A stretch of DNA of 64,000 nt from Pontibacter roseus DSM 17521 (lineage in GTDB: Bacteria; Bacteroidota; Bacteroidia; Cytophagales; Hymenobacteraceae), in contig NZ_KB890766.1 in assembly GCF_000373265.1 (NCBI RefSeq), positions 461,432 to 525,431 of the forward strand. Direction: 5' to 3'. The position numbers were made by a program, and so were the translations under genes. Below the pieces are notes generated by a model, which saw only the letters and a list, made by a program, of their open reading frames with translations, had not been told where the DNA came from and made no database searches. Shown piece after piece: positions 1 through 9,347 of this stretch (positions are counted from its first letter, which is position 1; each line of letters starts with the position of its first letter).

Positions 1-1961
1 TCCTGCTCGGTGGTCGCGCTCACCAGCACGAAGCCCGTCACCTGTGCCCCCCCTGTGGAGACGGCCGTGAAGGTGGCCGTCACGGCCTTGTTGCCGTCCA
101 TGGCCACCGTGGTGGGGTTGGCTGTGCCGCTGGCCGCGCCGCTCCAGCCGGCGAACTGATAGCCCGCCGCCGGGGAGGCCGTCAGCGTGACGGTACTGCC
201 GGCTGAGTAGGTGCTCTGGTTGGGGCTCTTGGCCACCGTGCCGCTGCCAACCGTGCTCACGGCCAGGGTGTACTGAGCCGGCGGCGTGGTCACGGCCGTG
301 AAGGTGGCTGTCACGGCCTTATTGCCGTCCATGGTGACGGTAGTGGAGTTGGCCGTACCGCTGACCGCGCCGCTCCAGCCGGCAAACTCATAGCCCGCCG
401 CCGGCGATGCCGTCAGCGTGACGGTACTACCAGCCGCATAGGTGCTCTGGTTGGGGCTCTTGGCCACCGTGCCGCTGCCAACTGTCGTGACTGCTAGAGT
501 GTACTGAACAGCTGTTGCCTCAACCGTGGTGAAGCTCCAAGTGGTAGACCAATTGCTACTTCCTGCTCCGTTCGTAGCACGTGCTCTCCAGTAATAAACT
601 GTGTTATTTGTTAATCCGCTCACTTGCACCGAAGTGTTTGCTATACCGCTCTTATCATACACAGTTGAGGCAAAGCCTGATGAAGTTGCCACCTGCACTT
701 GATAGGTTTCGGCACCGGATGAGGAGTTCCAACTTAGCGTCGGATTAAGTGCTATGCCAGTAGCAGCATTGGCTGGACTCGCGAGAATGGGGGCTGCAGG
801 AACTGTAGGCTGTGGTGTTGTCGTGTTATCACTAGCTATGACTCCCGCCACAATGCCGGCAGTTGCGTCCGTAAAGAGCACTACACCATCTGGCCTGAAA
901 TTTTGCTTACTGCTAACAGGATCTCGGTAGGCATTACCTGGCATTAATGTTAGCTTTGGGCCAAATGAAATCTGAGACATTGGAGACTCATTATATAATA
1001 TGTCACCACCGTATGTTTTTGAAGCATAAATTACCCTTAGCTTACCAGCTTGTTCATTCAGGGTAACGATTGGTGTAGTTCCTGTATTAGAGACATTGTA
1101 AACGTCATCCCAACTTCCACTAGGTCTACGGACAAGCAAGGTTATCAATGGATAGCCTGAGTCATTGTATCCGGTTTTAGTGGCGCAGTACAAGGTTCCA
1201 TCACTGGCGACTTTCATGTTCATGTGGTCATCAGCCATACCCGCACCAATGCTTAGAGCGGACTGGGAAGCAGGCACTTCGTCATCAGACCAACTAGAAG
1301 GGGACGCGCCATCCGTATGCGTTTTGAACCCCCATCTTTTCGTGACTTGATTAGACCATAATACCCCTATTTTGCCTGGTAAGGCAATAACAGCAGCAGC
1401 ATCGTCGGTCCTTACACCAGTAGCTAATATCACAGGGGAACTCCAACTGGCATACGGAGAGTCACTCCACTGAGCCAAAACGCTGGTACCCCTAACATAT
1501 GCCATCCACATTCGCCCTGTACCATCCATGTCAATGGTGGCAGTCTGTACTTCACCGTCAAAAAGAAAATTCACTGTTGAAGTTCTTTGTGGCCAAATTT
1601 TAAATGTAGCCGAGGCTGCCACGTATTCAAGGGATACTAAATGTGAAGTCTTGTTCTGGAAAATCAAGACATGCAAGACATTGCCCACTACCTTGCAATC
1701 AGCCCTGCCACGCCTAGTAGCTAACATCAGTACATGCGTCCAAGACTTTCCATCCAGTCGCCAGAGGTGCGTGCCTGTAGAGTTGGCAAAGACTGCCCAA
1801 TGCTTGCCGTCATGGAAAAACGATTTGGATTGGGACTTATCCTGGGTCCCTGCACCAACATCAACAGGACTGGGGTTAAGGCTGGTTATGGAGGTAAACT
1901 GGGCTGCTGCCAGGAATGAGATGAAGAAGGTGAATACCACCAGGAGTGTAAATTTTTTCAT
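1..1961 (-). CDS. Secreted multidomain adhesin-like protein (3' end outside window)
   Basis: The reading frame starts at an ATG at 1961 and stays open to the left edge, so only the first about 653 residues are seen. Residues 1-20 form a Sec signal peptide (MKKFTLLVVFTFFISFLAAA). Residues about 25-370 are rich in short W/G-containing strands spaced like a beta-propeller. I infer a sialidase/BNR-like propeller but see no clear Asp-box. A fibronectin type III domain follows (about 385-477, with WRARATNGAG and WSTTWSFTT), then two 77-residue divergent InlB B-repeats (GSGTVAKSPNQSTY...AGWSG). The last visible residues resemble the start of a further carbohydrate-binding-like domain. A cell-surface or secreted glycan-binding role, possibly by type IX secretion, is an inference because the C-terminus is missing. 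The InlB part (1 to about 500) is far richer in GC than the rest of the gene. Confidence 0.8.
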   Translation of the reverse strand, partial: MKKFTLLVVFTFFISFLAAAQFTSITSLNPSPVDVGAGTQDKSQSKSFFHDGKHWAVFANSTGTHLWRLDGKSWTHVLMLATRRGRADCKVVGNVLHVLIFQNKTSHLVSLEYVAASATFKIWPQRTSTVNFLFDGEVQTATIDMDGTGRMWMAYVRGTSVLAQWSDSPYASWSSPVILATGVRTDDAAAVIALPGKIGVLWSNQVTKRWGFKTHTDGASPSSWSDDEVPASQSALSIGAGMADDHMNMKVASDGTLYCATKTGYNDSGYPLITLLVRRPSGSWDDVYNVSNTGTTPIVTLNEQAGKLRVIYASKTYGGDILYNESPMSQISFGPKLTLMPGNAYRDPVSSKQNFRPDGVVLFTDATAGIVAGVIASDNTTTPQPTVPAAPILASPANAATGIALNPTLSWNSSSGAETYQVQVATSSGFASTVYDKSGIANTSVQVSGLTNNTVYYWRARATNGAGSSNWSTTWSFTTVEATAVQYTLAVTTVGSGTVAKSPNQSTYAAGSTVTLTASPAAGYEFAGWSGAVSGTANSTTVTMDGNKAVTATFTAVTTPPAQYTLAVSTVGSGTVAKSPNQSTYSAGSTVTLTASPAAGYQFAGWSGAASGTANPTTVAMDGNKAVTATFTAVSTGGAQVTGFVLVSATTEQ
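67..528 (-). repeat. Tandem 231-bp repeat encoding two InlB-type modules
   Basis: Two copies of exactly 231 bp (67-297 and 298-528) encode consecutive 77-residue modules of the adhesin. They are about 90% identical by eye. Mismatches include third-position changes as well as whole-codon changes. Long identical blocks such as the stretch encoding STYxAGSTVTLTASPAAGY point to recent duplication or gene conversion. Confidence 0.85.
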
Positions 1962-3347
1962 AAGTAGAATGATAAATCTATAATTTGTTGAGGTATTGAT
2001 TCAGTAGTAAACCACCGTTTAAGTCTGGCAAGTGTATTCATGATTGTTTAAAGTACTTGCCATTTTATCAAACTATATATAAGCGGATAGGTACATAAAA
2101 GTTTTTTTATTTGTACTATACTTAGTAAAATGTATTATATTTCTAGTGAAGGGACAATTGATATCTAATGTATAGCATGCTACACTGGCTCCTCAGTAAA
2201 ATATCTTACACTTTAAATAGAAGCGGCTGCAGCTAAATTTACCCCCTCTACCCAAAAATCTAGTCTCTATACCTTCAAAATGGCAGGTATAGAGACTAGA
2301 TTTTGAATCCTTAGCAATTCATTTAGCTCTTTACTTTAATCAAGTGATTTGGATATCTTACCTGAATTAGGTGTCTAATAAAACTATCATTCCATCTTAA
2401 GCTATACTAGCCCGAGTTGGAGGGATTGTGTGTCTCACTTATACTTTGAAGACATAGTTAGGAACAGTGGGACTTATGTTGTATACCTAGATAGCTATTT
2501 GCTGCAGGCTGCCTAATAGGCAGTTAGTAAGAGAAGCAGGCACTAAAGAATACATTTGAAAGCTTTACATTCGGCCCAACTGTTGGGACATAATAATTAC
2601 AATCCCCTTTTTGTAGCACGGCATCCATTAATATATGCATATGCTGATGTCTAAAAAACATTCTATAGAAGTAGTTTGCCATCATCATGTTTGGTACCCT
2701 ATCTAGTTAAGTCGACTATATTTGATTTATCATAACATAGAATGTAAACATGTTATACAGTTTCAACTATAAGCTTCACTTGCATTCTCTCTGCCATGCA
2801 TTTTATTATACTATTGTCTAGGCTCCTGCTTTAGAATGCGTTCTTCAAATCTTAAATTAATTTATCCAAGGCTGAGAGTGAGGCATAAAGATTCTGTAAG
2901 CTTAACTCGATTTAAAAAAATACAAGTTATAATTCAATAATCTAAGAAGGTGGAACGGCACCTAGACTCATAAGGTTTTGATAAAATTTAGCATTTTTTT
3001 GAACTAATCTAATTATAACTAAGGAATTATTGATAAATAGGCTATTTGAGTGCTATTGGGTTTTTATTTTTGAGATGAACTCGCTTACATTTGCAAGAGA
3101 CATATAAGTAAAATGTGCAATTGTACAGAGCTTATTACTTCGAGAGTTAGTTAGTATTAAATGTTGAGCCTTAAAGAGAAATGGAGGATGTATGATAACA
3201 CTTTTAGGAGAGTGCACTAAGTAAAAGTTATGTTTTTAAATGCGGGATTGCCAATGTAACGCTACCGCCTTAGAAACAACCAAAAATGTATCTTAAACTA
3301 AATTAGTACAACATTAAAAAACAATTTTTCAACTTTAGCCAAACAAG
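1962..3347. other. Gene-poor AT-rich gap
   Basis: About 1.4 kb with stop codons in all frames and no convincing gene, tRNA or IS end. The one clear structure is the hairpin at 2255-2304. The AT-rich, unstructured sequence suggests decayed genes or non-coding spacer between two surface-polysaccharide-related genes. Confidence 0.6.
2255..2304. terminator. Perfect 20-bp stem-loop, probable terminator
   Basis: Arms 2255-2274 and 2285-2304 are perfectly complementary over 20 bp, with a 10-base loop. T-runs lie at the outer edges on both strands, as in a bidirectional intrinsic terminator. No intact gene ends here, so it may be left from a lost gene. The stem contains the AGGTATA word in both arms. 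Confidence 0.6.
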
Positions 3348-4142
3348 ATGAACCTTAGACTTCGTTATATTTTAACGCCCATGCTGGTGGGCGCAGTAGC
3401 ATTCTCATGCGATAAGAAAGACCTAGAGGAGATTAACCCGGGGATGGGTTCGGCGGCCACGCAGCTGGCCACCTCGGCCAGCCTGCTCTACCAGGAGACC
3501 TTCGAGGGGGGCGACCCCTTCTCCACGGCCCACGGCATCGAGGTGGGGGCCTCCCACTCGCTGACCTTCGTCTCCAAGCCGGGCGACTCGGGCAAGGCGG
3601 CCCGCTTCGAGCTGCGCCAGGACGACCCGGACGTGAAGGGCAGCCGCCGGGCGGAGGTGACCATCGTCAAGGACAACGTGCAGAAGGAGATGTGGTACGC
3701 CTTCCAGGCCTACTTCCCGGCCAAGGACTACATCGACGAGGTGGACGACGAGGTGATCAACCAGTGGTACCAGAGCGGGCTGGGCACGCCCTCGGCCATG
3801 CTGCGCACCAAGGCCGGCCGCTTCCAGCTGGTGGTGGGCAACGACTCCGACAACCGCGACAAGATCGACCTGGCCCCGGTGGCCAAGGACCGCTGGCACA
3901 GCATCGTGGTGCACATGGTGCACTCGAGCGGCTCGGACGGCCTGACGGAGATGTGGATCAACGGCAAGCAGGTGGTCTCGCGCAAGGGGGGCAACATGTA
4001 CTCGGGCGACCTGCCCAAGTGGAAGCTGGGCGTCTACAAGGACGACTGGGCCAGCGAGAAGACCACCACCGACAAGCGCGTGCTCTTCTACGACAACATC
4101 CGCGTGGGCAAGGCCGGCGCCACACTGGCTGACATCATGTGA
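3348..4142 (+). CDS. Polysaccharide lyase lipoprotein (heparin lyase I / PL20-like fold)
   Basis: 264 residues. An SPII signal with lipobox VAFSC puts the lipidated Cys at residue 21, so the enzyme is probably anchored in the outer membrane or periplasm. The mature part looks like the PF14099 polysaccharide lyase family: EMWYAFQAYFPAKDY, INQWYQ, RFQLVVGND, DRWHSIVVHM, WINGKQV and the closing YDNIRVGKA strand. Such beta-jelly-roll enzymes cut uronate-containing polysaccharides by beta-elimination. The exact substrate cannot be read from sequence. It lies beside an exopolysaccharide locus that includes a UDP-glucuronate epimerase, which fits trimming or turnover of the cell's own polymer. From about codon 30 to the stop the gene is extremely GC-rich, with nearly all third positions G or C. 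The signal-peptide codons and both flanks are AT-rich, so the gene looks like a mosaic. Confidence 0.78.
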   Translation: MNLRLRYILTPMLVGAVAFSCDKKDLEEINPGMGSAATQLATSASLLYQETFEGGDPFSTAHGIEVGASHSLTFVSKPGDSGKAARFELRQDDPDVKGSRRAEVTIVKDNVQKEMWYAFQAYFPAKDYIDEVDDEVINQWYQSGLGTPSAMLRTKAGRFQLVVGNDSDNRDKIDLAPVAKDRWHSIVVHMVHSSGSDGLTEMWINGKQVVSRKGGNMYSGDLPKWKLGVYKDDWASEKTTTDKRVLFYDNIRVGKAGATLADIM

Positions 4143-5015
4143 GTCTGAGAAATGGATAGATATACCCAGTACAACGACTTCGAACCATAGTAGCTTATAA
4201 ATTATAAAACTATGGAGAGCTGATGTTTGGTGTTGTATACTGATACTCAGATGATATTTGGTACCATTATCCAAGAAAGTCGCGGCTAGTAAAGCAAGTA
4301 TAAAAGGAATTTAACATAGCCTGTATGATAGAATATGTGCGGCATGGCAGTTAAATTTGATTTCATCTAAGAGATTTTTCGGAGCATTTCATAATAAATC
4401 AATTGAATCATAGGTAGGAGTTTAGTTTATGGTAGCGACTGCTATTCAAAAAACCTTTGCCTAAAGAAGCAATTGGATATCAGATTTTTAAATGTGATTC
4501 AGAATGTTCACAAGTAAAAATGAGCTTTCCCCTTACCAAAACTCCTCATTCACCCACCAAATAGTACCATTCCCCTTGTTTTGGGTTCTATTTCCGGATA
4601 AACATACATTTTAGAAATCTTTTATTATTAAATTAAGTATATTTAATATAAAAACTATCTAAAATTAAAGAATTTCTGTAGTTCAATATAGATGTATAAA
4701 AATTATGTTTTCTTAACCATTAAAGCTGTAATAGCACAACGCATTATGAAGCAAAGTTTACCCATATTCATTGAAGATTATTAATAAGCAGAATACTGGC
4801 GATAGGTGATTTATCATCCACTTATTACAATTAGGTTAGAAATGTCCAGTTTCTAAATAAGTTCTCCAACAGGTAGAACCAGAACCAGTCAAAAGGAGCA
4901 ATTTCTAGCATTACTTCGCTCAGTCTGTACTGGTACCTGAATGCCTTACTATTTAAAGCGCCCTTGAAAAGTAGGCTAGCTTAACTCTGTTCAAATATCT
5001 TTAAAAAGCAATACT
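4143..5015. other. Gene-poor AT-rich gap before the sugar transferase
   Basis: About 870 bp without a credible gene on either strand; the minus-strand frame through 3423-4274 is a shadow of the GC-rich lyase gene. It presumably holds the promoter of the downstream sugar transferase, but I see no clear box or operator. Confidence 0.5.
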
Positions 5016-6395
5016 ATGATAAAACCTCGACACACCTTCACACCCATGCACTTTGGAGGAGATATAGTAGCATTTTTGCTTTCATTTTTTTTATCTGTTT
5101 ACTTCTTTAATGATGGCAACTATTTAGAGTTGGAGTGGGTGATTCTATTCATTATTATTTCTATATGGGGAATAATTATGTACTGGGGGAAGTTATATGA
5201 ACTCAATATTAGACATAAGTTGTCCTTGGCTGCAGTAAATTATATTAAAGCATATATTATACTGATTGTCTCCTTGATTTTGTGTTTCTCTCTATTCCAG
5301 TTCTCTGAGCCCAGCAAAAATATTATAATAGGTTTTGTAGTAACGCTAGCAGTAGTAGGGATACCATTAAACTTCCTATTTCTGAGAATCAGTGAATTTA
5401 GAAGTATGAATAGTAGGAAGAAATATACCCTAGTAGCAGGTATAGGTAATTTAGCAGTAAACGTAGAGAAGAATTTAAAATCGCTACACAGTTCTTCTCA
5501 CGAAATCAAGGGATTCGTAAAATGCAAGAATGAGGAATGTATTGTTGGGCAGGAGAGGGTCGTTGGTAACTTAGATAATATTAATGATTATTTGAAAGAC
5601 AATCCTGTAGACGAAATAGTCATTGCTATACCTGTTAAGCCCTCTAAAAAAGTTAGAAGCATCATACAGGCAGCCGACTACCATGGTGTAAGAGTTAAAT
5701 ACATTCCCGATTACAGTGGCCTATTGGGTGAGAACTATAAGATAATGAGGTACGGTCAGATAGATGCCGTCAACGTGCGGCAGCTACCGTTAGATAACAC
5801 GCAGTCTTTCCTAATAAAAAACGTTTTCGATAAAATTTTTGCTGCAGCAGCACTTTTAGGATTAGCTCCATTGTTTTTAATTTTAGCAGTCCTAATAAAA
5901 TTTGATTCACCAGGACCTGTCTTTTATTGCCCAATTAGAGTGGGTAAAGGGGGTAAACTATTTAAGGTATTTAAGTTTAGGAGTATGCACGGTACTGACG
6001 CATCCTCTGGAGGGGTACTCTCAACTAGTAAGAACGATCCTAGAGTAACTAGAATTGGAAATGTATTGAGGAAGTATAGCTTAGATGAACTGCCACAATT
6101 TCTCAATGTGTTACTAGGCGATATGAGTGTAGTAGGGCCAAGGCCACACAGGAGCTATCTAAATCAACAACTACAAGCCAGCGTTGATAAGTATATGATT
6201 AGGCACTATTTCAAACCAGGAATTACCGGATGGGCACAGGTGAATGGATGGAGAGGACCCACAGAAACCAAAGAGCAGAAAAATCAGCGCACAATTCATG
6301 ATTTGTGGTACATGGAAAATTGGTCTTTCTGGTTAGATATAAAGATTATTGGAAGAACTATTTTTAGCAGAAATACCCATAAGAGCGCATTCTAG
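5016..6395 (+). CDS. Undecaprenyl-phosphate sugar phosphotransferase (WcaJ/EpsE-like)
   Basis: 459 residues, full length for the polyisoprenyl-phosphate hexose-1-phosphate transferase family. The N-terminal third has about four membrane segments. A CoA-binding-like Rossmann region follows (about 135-235, VAGIGNLAVNVEK, IKGFVK). The C-terminal catalytic domain (about 265-459) has a membrane hairpin, SPGPVFYCPIRVGKGGKLF, VFKFRSM, DELPQFLNVLLGDMSVVGPRPH, KPGITGWAQVNGWRG and WSFWLDIKII. The enzyme moves a sugar-1-phosphate from UDP-sugar to undecaprenyl phosphate and so starts repeat-unit synthesis on the inner membrane. It stands alone on the plus strand, facing the rest of the locus. Confidence 0.93.
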   Translation: MIKPRHTFTPMHFGGDIVAFLLSFFLSVYFFNDGNYLELEWVILFIIISIWGIIMYWGKLYELNIRHKLSLAAVNYIKAYIILIVSLILCFSLFQFSEPSKNIIIGFVVTLAVVGIPLNFLFLRISEFRSMNSRKKYTLVAGIGNLAVNVEKNLKSLHSSSHEIKGFVKCKNEECIVGQERVVGNLDNINDYLKDNPVDEIVIAIPVKPSKKVRSIIQAADYHGVRVKYIPDYSGLLGENYKIMRYGQIDAVNVRQLPLDNTQSFLIKNVFDKIFAAAALLGLAPLFLILAVLIKFDSPGPVFYCPIRVGKGGKLFKVFKFRSMHGTDASSGGVLSTSKNDPRVTRIGNVLRKYSLDELPQFLNVLLGDMSVVGPRPHRSYLNQQLQASVDKYMIRHYFKPGITGWAQVNGWRGPTETKEQKNQRTIHDLWYMENWSFWLDIKIIGRTIFSRNTHKSAF

Positions 6396-7092
6396 ATAAA
6401 AATAGAAGTAAGAAAAGAAAGGTTAATTTACTGAATTGGTTCTAGTATAAATGTTCTGTAAAGAAACTTTATATTATATGAAGAAAAGTCTATCCTAAGT
6501 CCCCAAGGTTTGTTGATGCTCTGCTTAAGAAAGTCTGAAATAATTTGCTGACACATCATTTCAAAAAGCTACTAGTTGAGGGAAGTCATTCAGTAGGCCT
6601 ATAACAGTTGATTTGTAAGCTAATACGACACTGTCAATCATTGAACCATAAGCGAATCCATTGCGTCTTTGGCAAACCTAGCTTTAATATCAGAATTCAT
6701 ACCGTATACACAAGCTTCTGGTGTGTTCAAAACAAACCTAGCCTCTAGCTGAGGGAATCAACAGCGGGATTTCATCTTACTTTACGTCCAGTAGCTTATG
6801 GATATGCACATATTTTAGGTGCCTTGACATCAATCTGATTCTAAAAATACAACAGTGAGCAAGAGTCTAAACTGGAAGTAGTGACAGCATCACAAAGAGG
6901 ATTGGCTATTTCATCTTCTGCTCCTTACTGCTCTTGATGACAAGCAGAAGGCTGAAGAGCGGTTGGACGGCTATAACTATAACGATTAACACCTGATGCT
7001 TAAAGTTAGGACACCAGTTATAGGTAAGAAACTTTCATAAAGAAGTAAACATTGCGGTAGTCTAAAATGAAGCTATTGCTATCAAAGTACAA
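6396..7092. other. Gap with small coding relics
   Basis: About 700 bp without an intact gene. On the minus strand two short open stretches abut in different frames: one of about 38 codons ending at 6638 and one at 6561-6641 (MIDSVVLAYKSTVIGLL...). They read like protein sequence with a frameshift, possibly a pseudogene. I cannot assign a family. Confidence 0.4.
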
Positions 7093-8130
7093 TCATGTAT
7101 CGTACTTCAATACTTCATCAACCATGAAACGAGTAGTATCGATACTATCTAGTATAAGCACATCTCTTACATTTTTGAACCTCAGGCGACTGGAGTCGTC
7201 ACTTAAAATATTTACAGCCTTCGCAATAGCTTCCTGTTGATCAGATTCGCTTTCGGTAAAATTAAAAACAATGCCATACCTCATCTCCTCCTCATCTGTG
7301 TAGCCCCTTCCATCGTTATCAATAAAAATGGAAGGAGTACCTAATATTGCTGCTTCTGATGCCATTGTAGCACTTTCACCAAAAAGTAAACTACTATAGT
7401 AGACAGCATCATGCATCCTGTTGAAAGGTAGCTTTATCCGATAATGTTCTAAGTCAGGTGGGAGCTCACCCTCAGCCGAAATGAACACCTTTGCATACCT
7501 AGACATAGACTTTACCGCTTTTCTTTTGTTTTCCAGCGACATTCCAGTATGGCCAAAGTCATGGGTAGCCGTCCAGGAGACGAATCTTACTATTACGTAC
7601 TTTTCCTTTTCGTGAACTCCTAATTGATTCAGGACATCGGGATTCGGAGAATAGTAGTTAGGATGCAAATAGGCTAATTCCATAAAGCCATTAAAACGAA
7701 CTTGCTTTTTGCCTAAACTTAAACGGTAGCAGGATGGTGTATATATTTTCGTGACGAATGGCAAAGTCAGTTTATGGTGGAGGTCAGCATGTTCTGTATC
7801 GCTGAATACTAAAGATACTTTTCCTAAAAGCCTGGCTACTTGAGAAGGGTAGGGATGTAAGAAATTGAGAAAGAGGTCTGGTTTGTGCTTTCTAGCTATG
7901 AGAAATAATTTAGCATTAGCGTAGATAGAGTACAAAACTTTGCCAATTCGGCCGTGTCTACCCCTTCCCCTACTTATGTAAGGAATGTTATATAAGTTAA
8001 GCAGACAGTGAGCTATTTCTTTTTTTCTAGCTACGAAAATAACCTCGTGTCCCTTCTCCTCCATTAGTTTGGAGAAGTTTCTAAAGTAGTGAACATGCGC
8101 AGGATGATTGATGTCTATAAGTATCTTCAT
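7093..8130 (-). CDS. DUF354 family protein, putative GT-B glycosyltransferase (copy 1)
   Basis: 345 residues. It starts MKILIDINHPAHVHYFRNFSK and has the GESATMASEAAILGTPSIF motif typical of the DUF354 family (PF04007), which is related to UDP-GlcNAc 2-epimerase and MurG-type GT-B folds. Members lie in surface-polysaccharide clusters and are presumed to transfer or epimerise sugars; the activity is not established. It is the last gene of the leftward glycan operon and is a tandem paralogue of the gene at 8229-9266. The two share length, start and most motifs. Confidence 0.8.
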   Translation of the reverse strand: MKILIDINHPAHVHYFRNFSKLMEEKGHEVIFVARKKEIAHCLLNLYNIPYISRGRGRHGRIGKVLYSIYANAKLFLIARKHKPDLFLNFLHPYPSQVARLLGKVSLVFSDTEHADLHHKLTLPFVTKIYTPSCYRLSLGKKQVRFNGFMELAYLHPNYYSPNPDVLNQLGVHEKEKYVIVRFVSWTATHDFGHTGMSLENKRKAVKSMSRYAKVFISAEGELPPDLEHYRIKLPFNRMHDAVYYSSLLFGESATMASEAAILGTPSIFIDNDGRGYTDEEEMRYGIVFNFTESESDQQEAIAKAVNILSDDSSRLRFKNVRDVLILDSIDTTRFMVDEVLKYDT

Positions 8131-8228
8131 TCAAGGGAGTACTTAGAGTGGGGTTTGCCTTAAGCATCTATCAATGTGCTTTTGGCTTATAAAGTATATT
8201 CATAAACAATAGATTTATGAACTGTGTA

Positions 8229-9266
8229 TTATTGCTCATACTTTAGGACCTCGTTTACCATGAACTGCGTGGTATCGGCACAGTTTATCAGGAGTTCCTC
8301 TCTTAGTTTATTATACCTTTCTTTGCCCCTATCCTCCCGAAGGATTTCTATAGCCCTATTTATTGCTTTCTCTTGGTCTTCTTTACTTGCCCTGAAATTA
8401 GATACCAAGCCATATTTATGCTCTTGCTCATCTAAATAACCTAGCCTGTTGCTATTAATGAAAATGGAAGGGGTTCCGAGCATTGCTGCTTCAGAGGCCA
8501 TTGTACCACTCTCTCCAAAAAGCAGTGAACTGTAATACAGAGCATCGTGTATTTTATCAAATGGTATCCTGATTCTGTATTTCTCAAGATCCTCCGGCAA
8601 TTCTCCCTCAGAGGAGATAAATACTTTGGCAAATTTAGATAATTCCAGTACCGCCCGCTTTTTGTTCTCAAGCGTTATCCCGGAATGGCCCATGTCGTGG
8701 ACAGCATTCCAAGACACAAACCTTACTATCACAAATTTGTCCAGAATATTCACATTCAGCAACTTTAGAATTTCAGGATTTGGTGTGAAGTACTTGGGAT
8801 GTAAATATGATAGCTCCATGAAACTGTTAAATCTAATCTGTTTCTCACCTAAATCTATACTGTAACAGGAAGGTGTGAAAACTTTTGTAGCGAAAGGGAC
8901 GGTGAGCTTGTGGTGCAAACTGGCATGCTCAGTGTCACTAAATACAAGAGAAGGTATACCGAGCAATTTAGCCACCTGTGAGGGATAAGGATGCAGGAAG
9001 TTCAAAAACAAATCGGGCTTAAACTTTAGTGAGATTTGAATCAACTTCAAATCAGCATATGCTAAGTATATTAATCTCCCAATTTTACCATCTCTGCCTT
9101 TTCCCCGGTCTATAAAAGGGATATTGTAGAGGTTGAGTAATCGGTGGGACATTTCTTTGTTTCTGGAAACGAAAAGTATTTTGTGCCCTTTCTCCTGCAT
9201 AATTTTAGAGAAGTTTCTAAAATAGTGGACATGTGCAGGGTGATTGATGTCTATGAGTATTTTCAT
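8229..9266 (-). CDS. DUF354 family protein, putative GT-B glycosyltransferase (copy 2)
   Basis: 345 residues, starting MKILIDINHPAHVHYFRNFSK exactly like copy 1 and sharing SQVAKLLGIPSLVFSDTEH, FVSWNAVHDMGHSG and GESGTMASEAAMLGTPSIF. By eye the two proteins are roughly 60% identical over the full length without gaps, so this is an old but clean gene duplication. Both copies look intact and may act on different sugars or acceptors. Function beyond a GT-B-like role in glycan assembly is inferred from context. Confidence 0.8.
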   Translation of the reverse strand: MKILIDINHPAHVHYFRNFSKIMQEKGHKILFVSRNKEMSHRLLNLYNIPFIDRGKGRDGKIGRLIYLAYADLKLIQISLKFKPDLFLNFLHPYPSQVAKLLGIPSLVFSDTEHASLHHKLTVPFATKVFTPSCYSIDLGEKQIRFNSFMELSYLHPKYFTPNPEILKLLNVNILDKFVIVRFVSWNAVHDMGHSGITLENKKRAVLELSKFAKVFISSEGELPEDLEKYRIRIPFDKIHDALYYSSLLFGESGTMASEAAMLGTPSIFINSNRLGYLDEQEHKYGLVSNFRASKEDQEKAINRAIEILREDRGKERYNKLREELLINCADTTQFMVNEVLKYEQ

Positions 9267-9347
9267 TTTGAGAGAGATAAAAATCTGACCATATGTAGTT
9301 TTTTGATAGGGGTGCTATAGTCTTTTGCTGTTCGAGTTATTTTTAAT

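Noticed and set aside
67-528. CRISPR-like or IS repeat
   Set aside because: The 231-bp period is in frame and encodes protein modules; no spacers or inverted ends are seen.
1528-1983. 151-codon plus-strand frame
   Set aside because: It lies antisense to the signal peptide and propeller part of the adhesin gene, which has far better support.
3423-4274. 283-codon open frame on the minus strand
   Set aside because: It is the antisense shadow of the GC-rich lyase gene. It is full of His/Val/Ala from GC-rich antisense codons and has no family motif.
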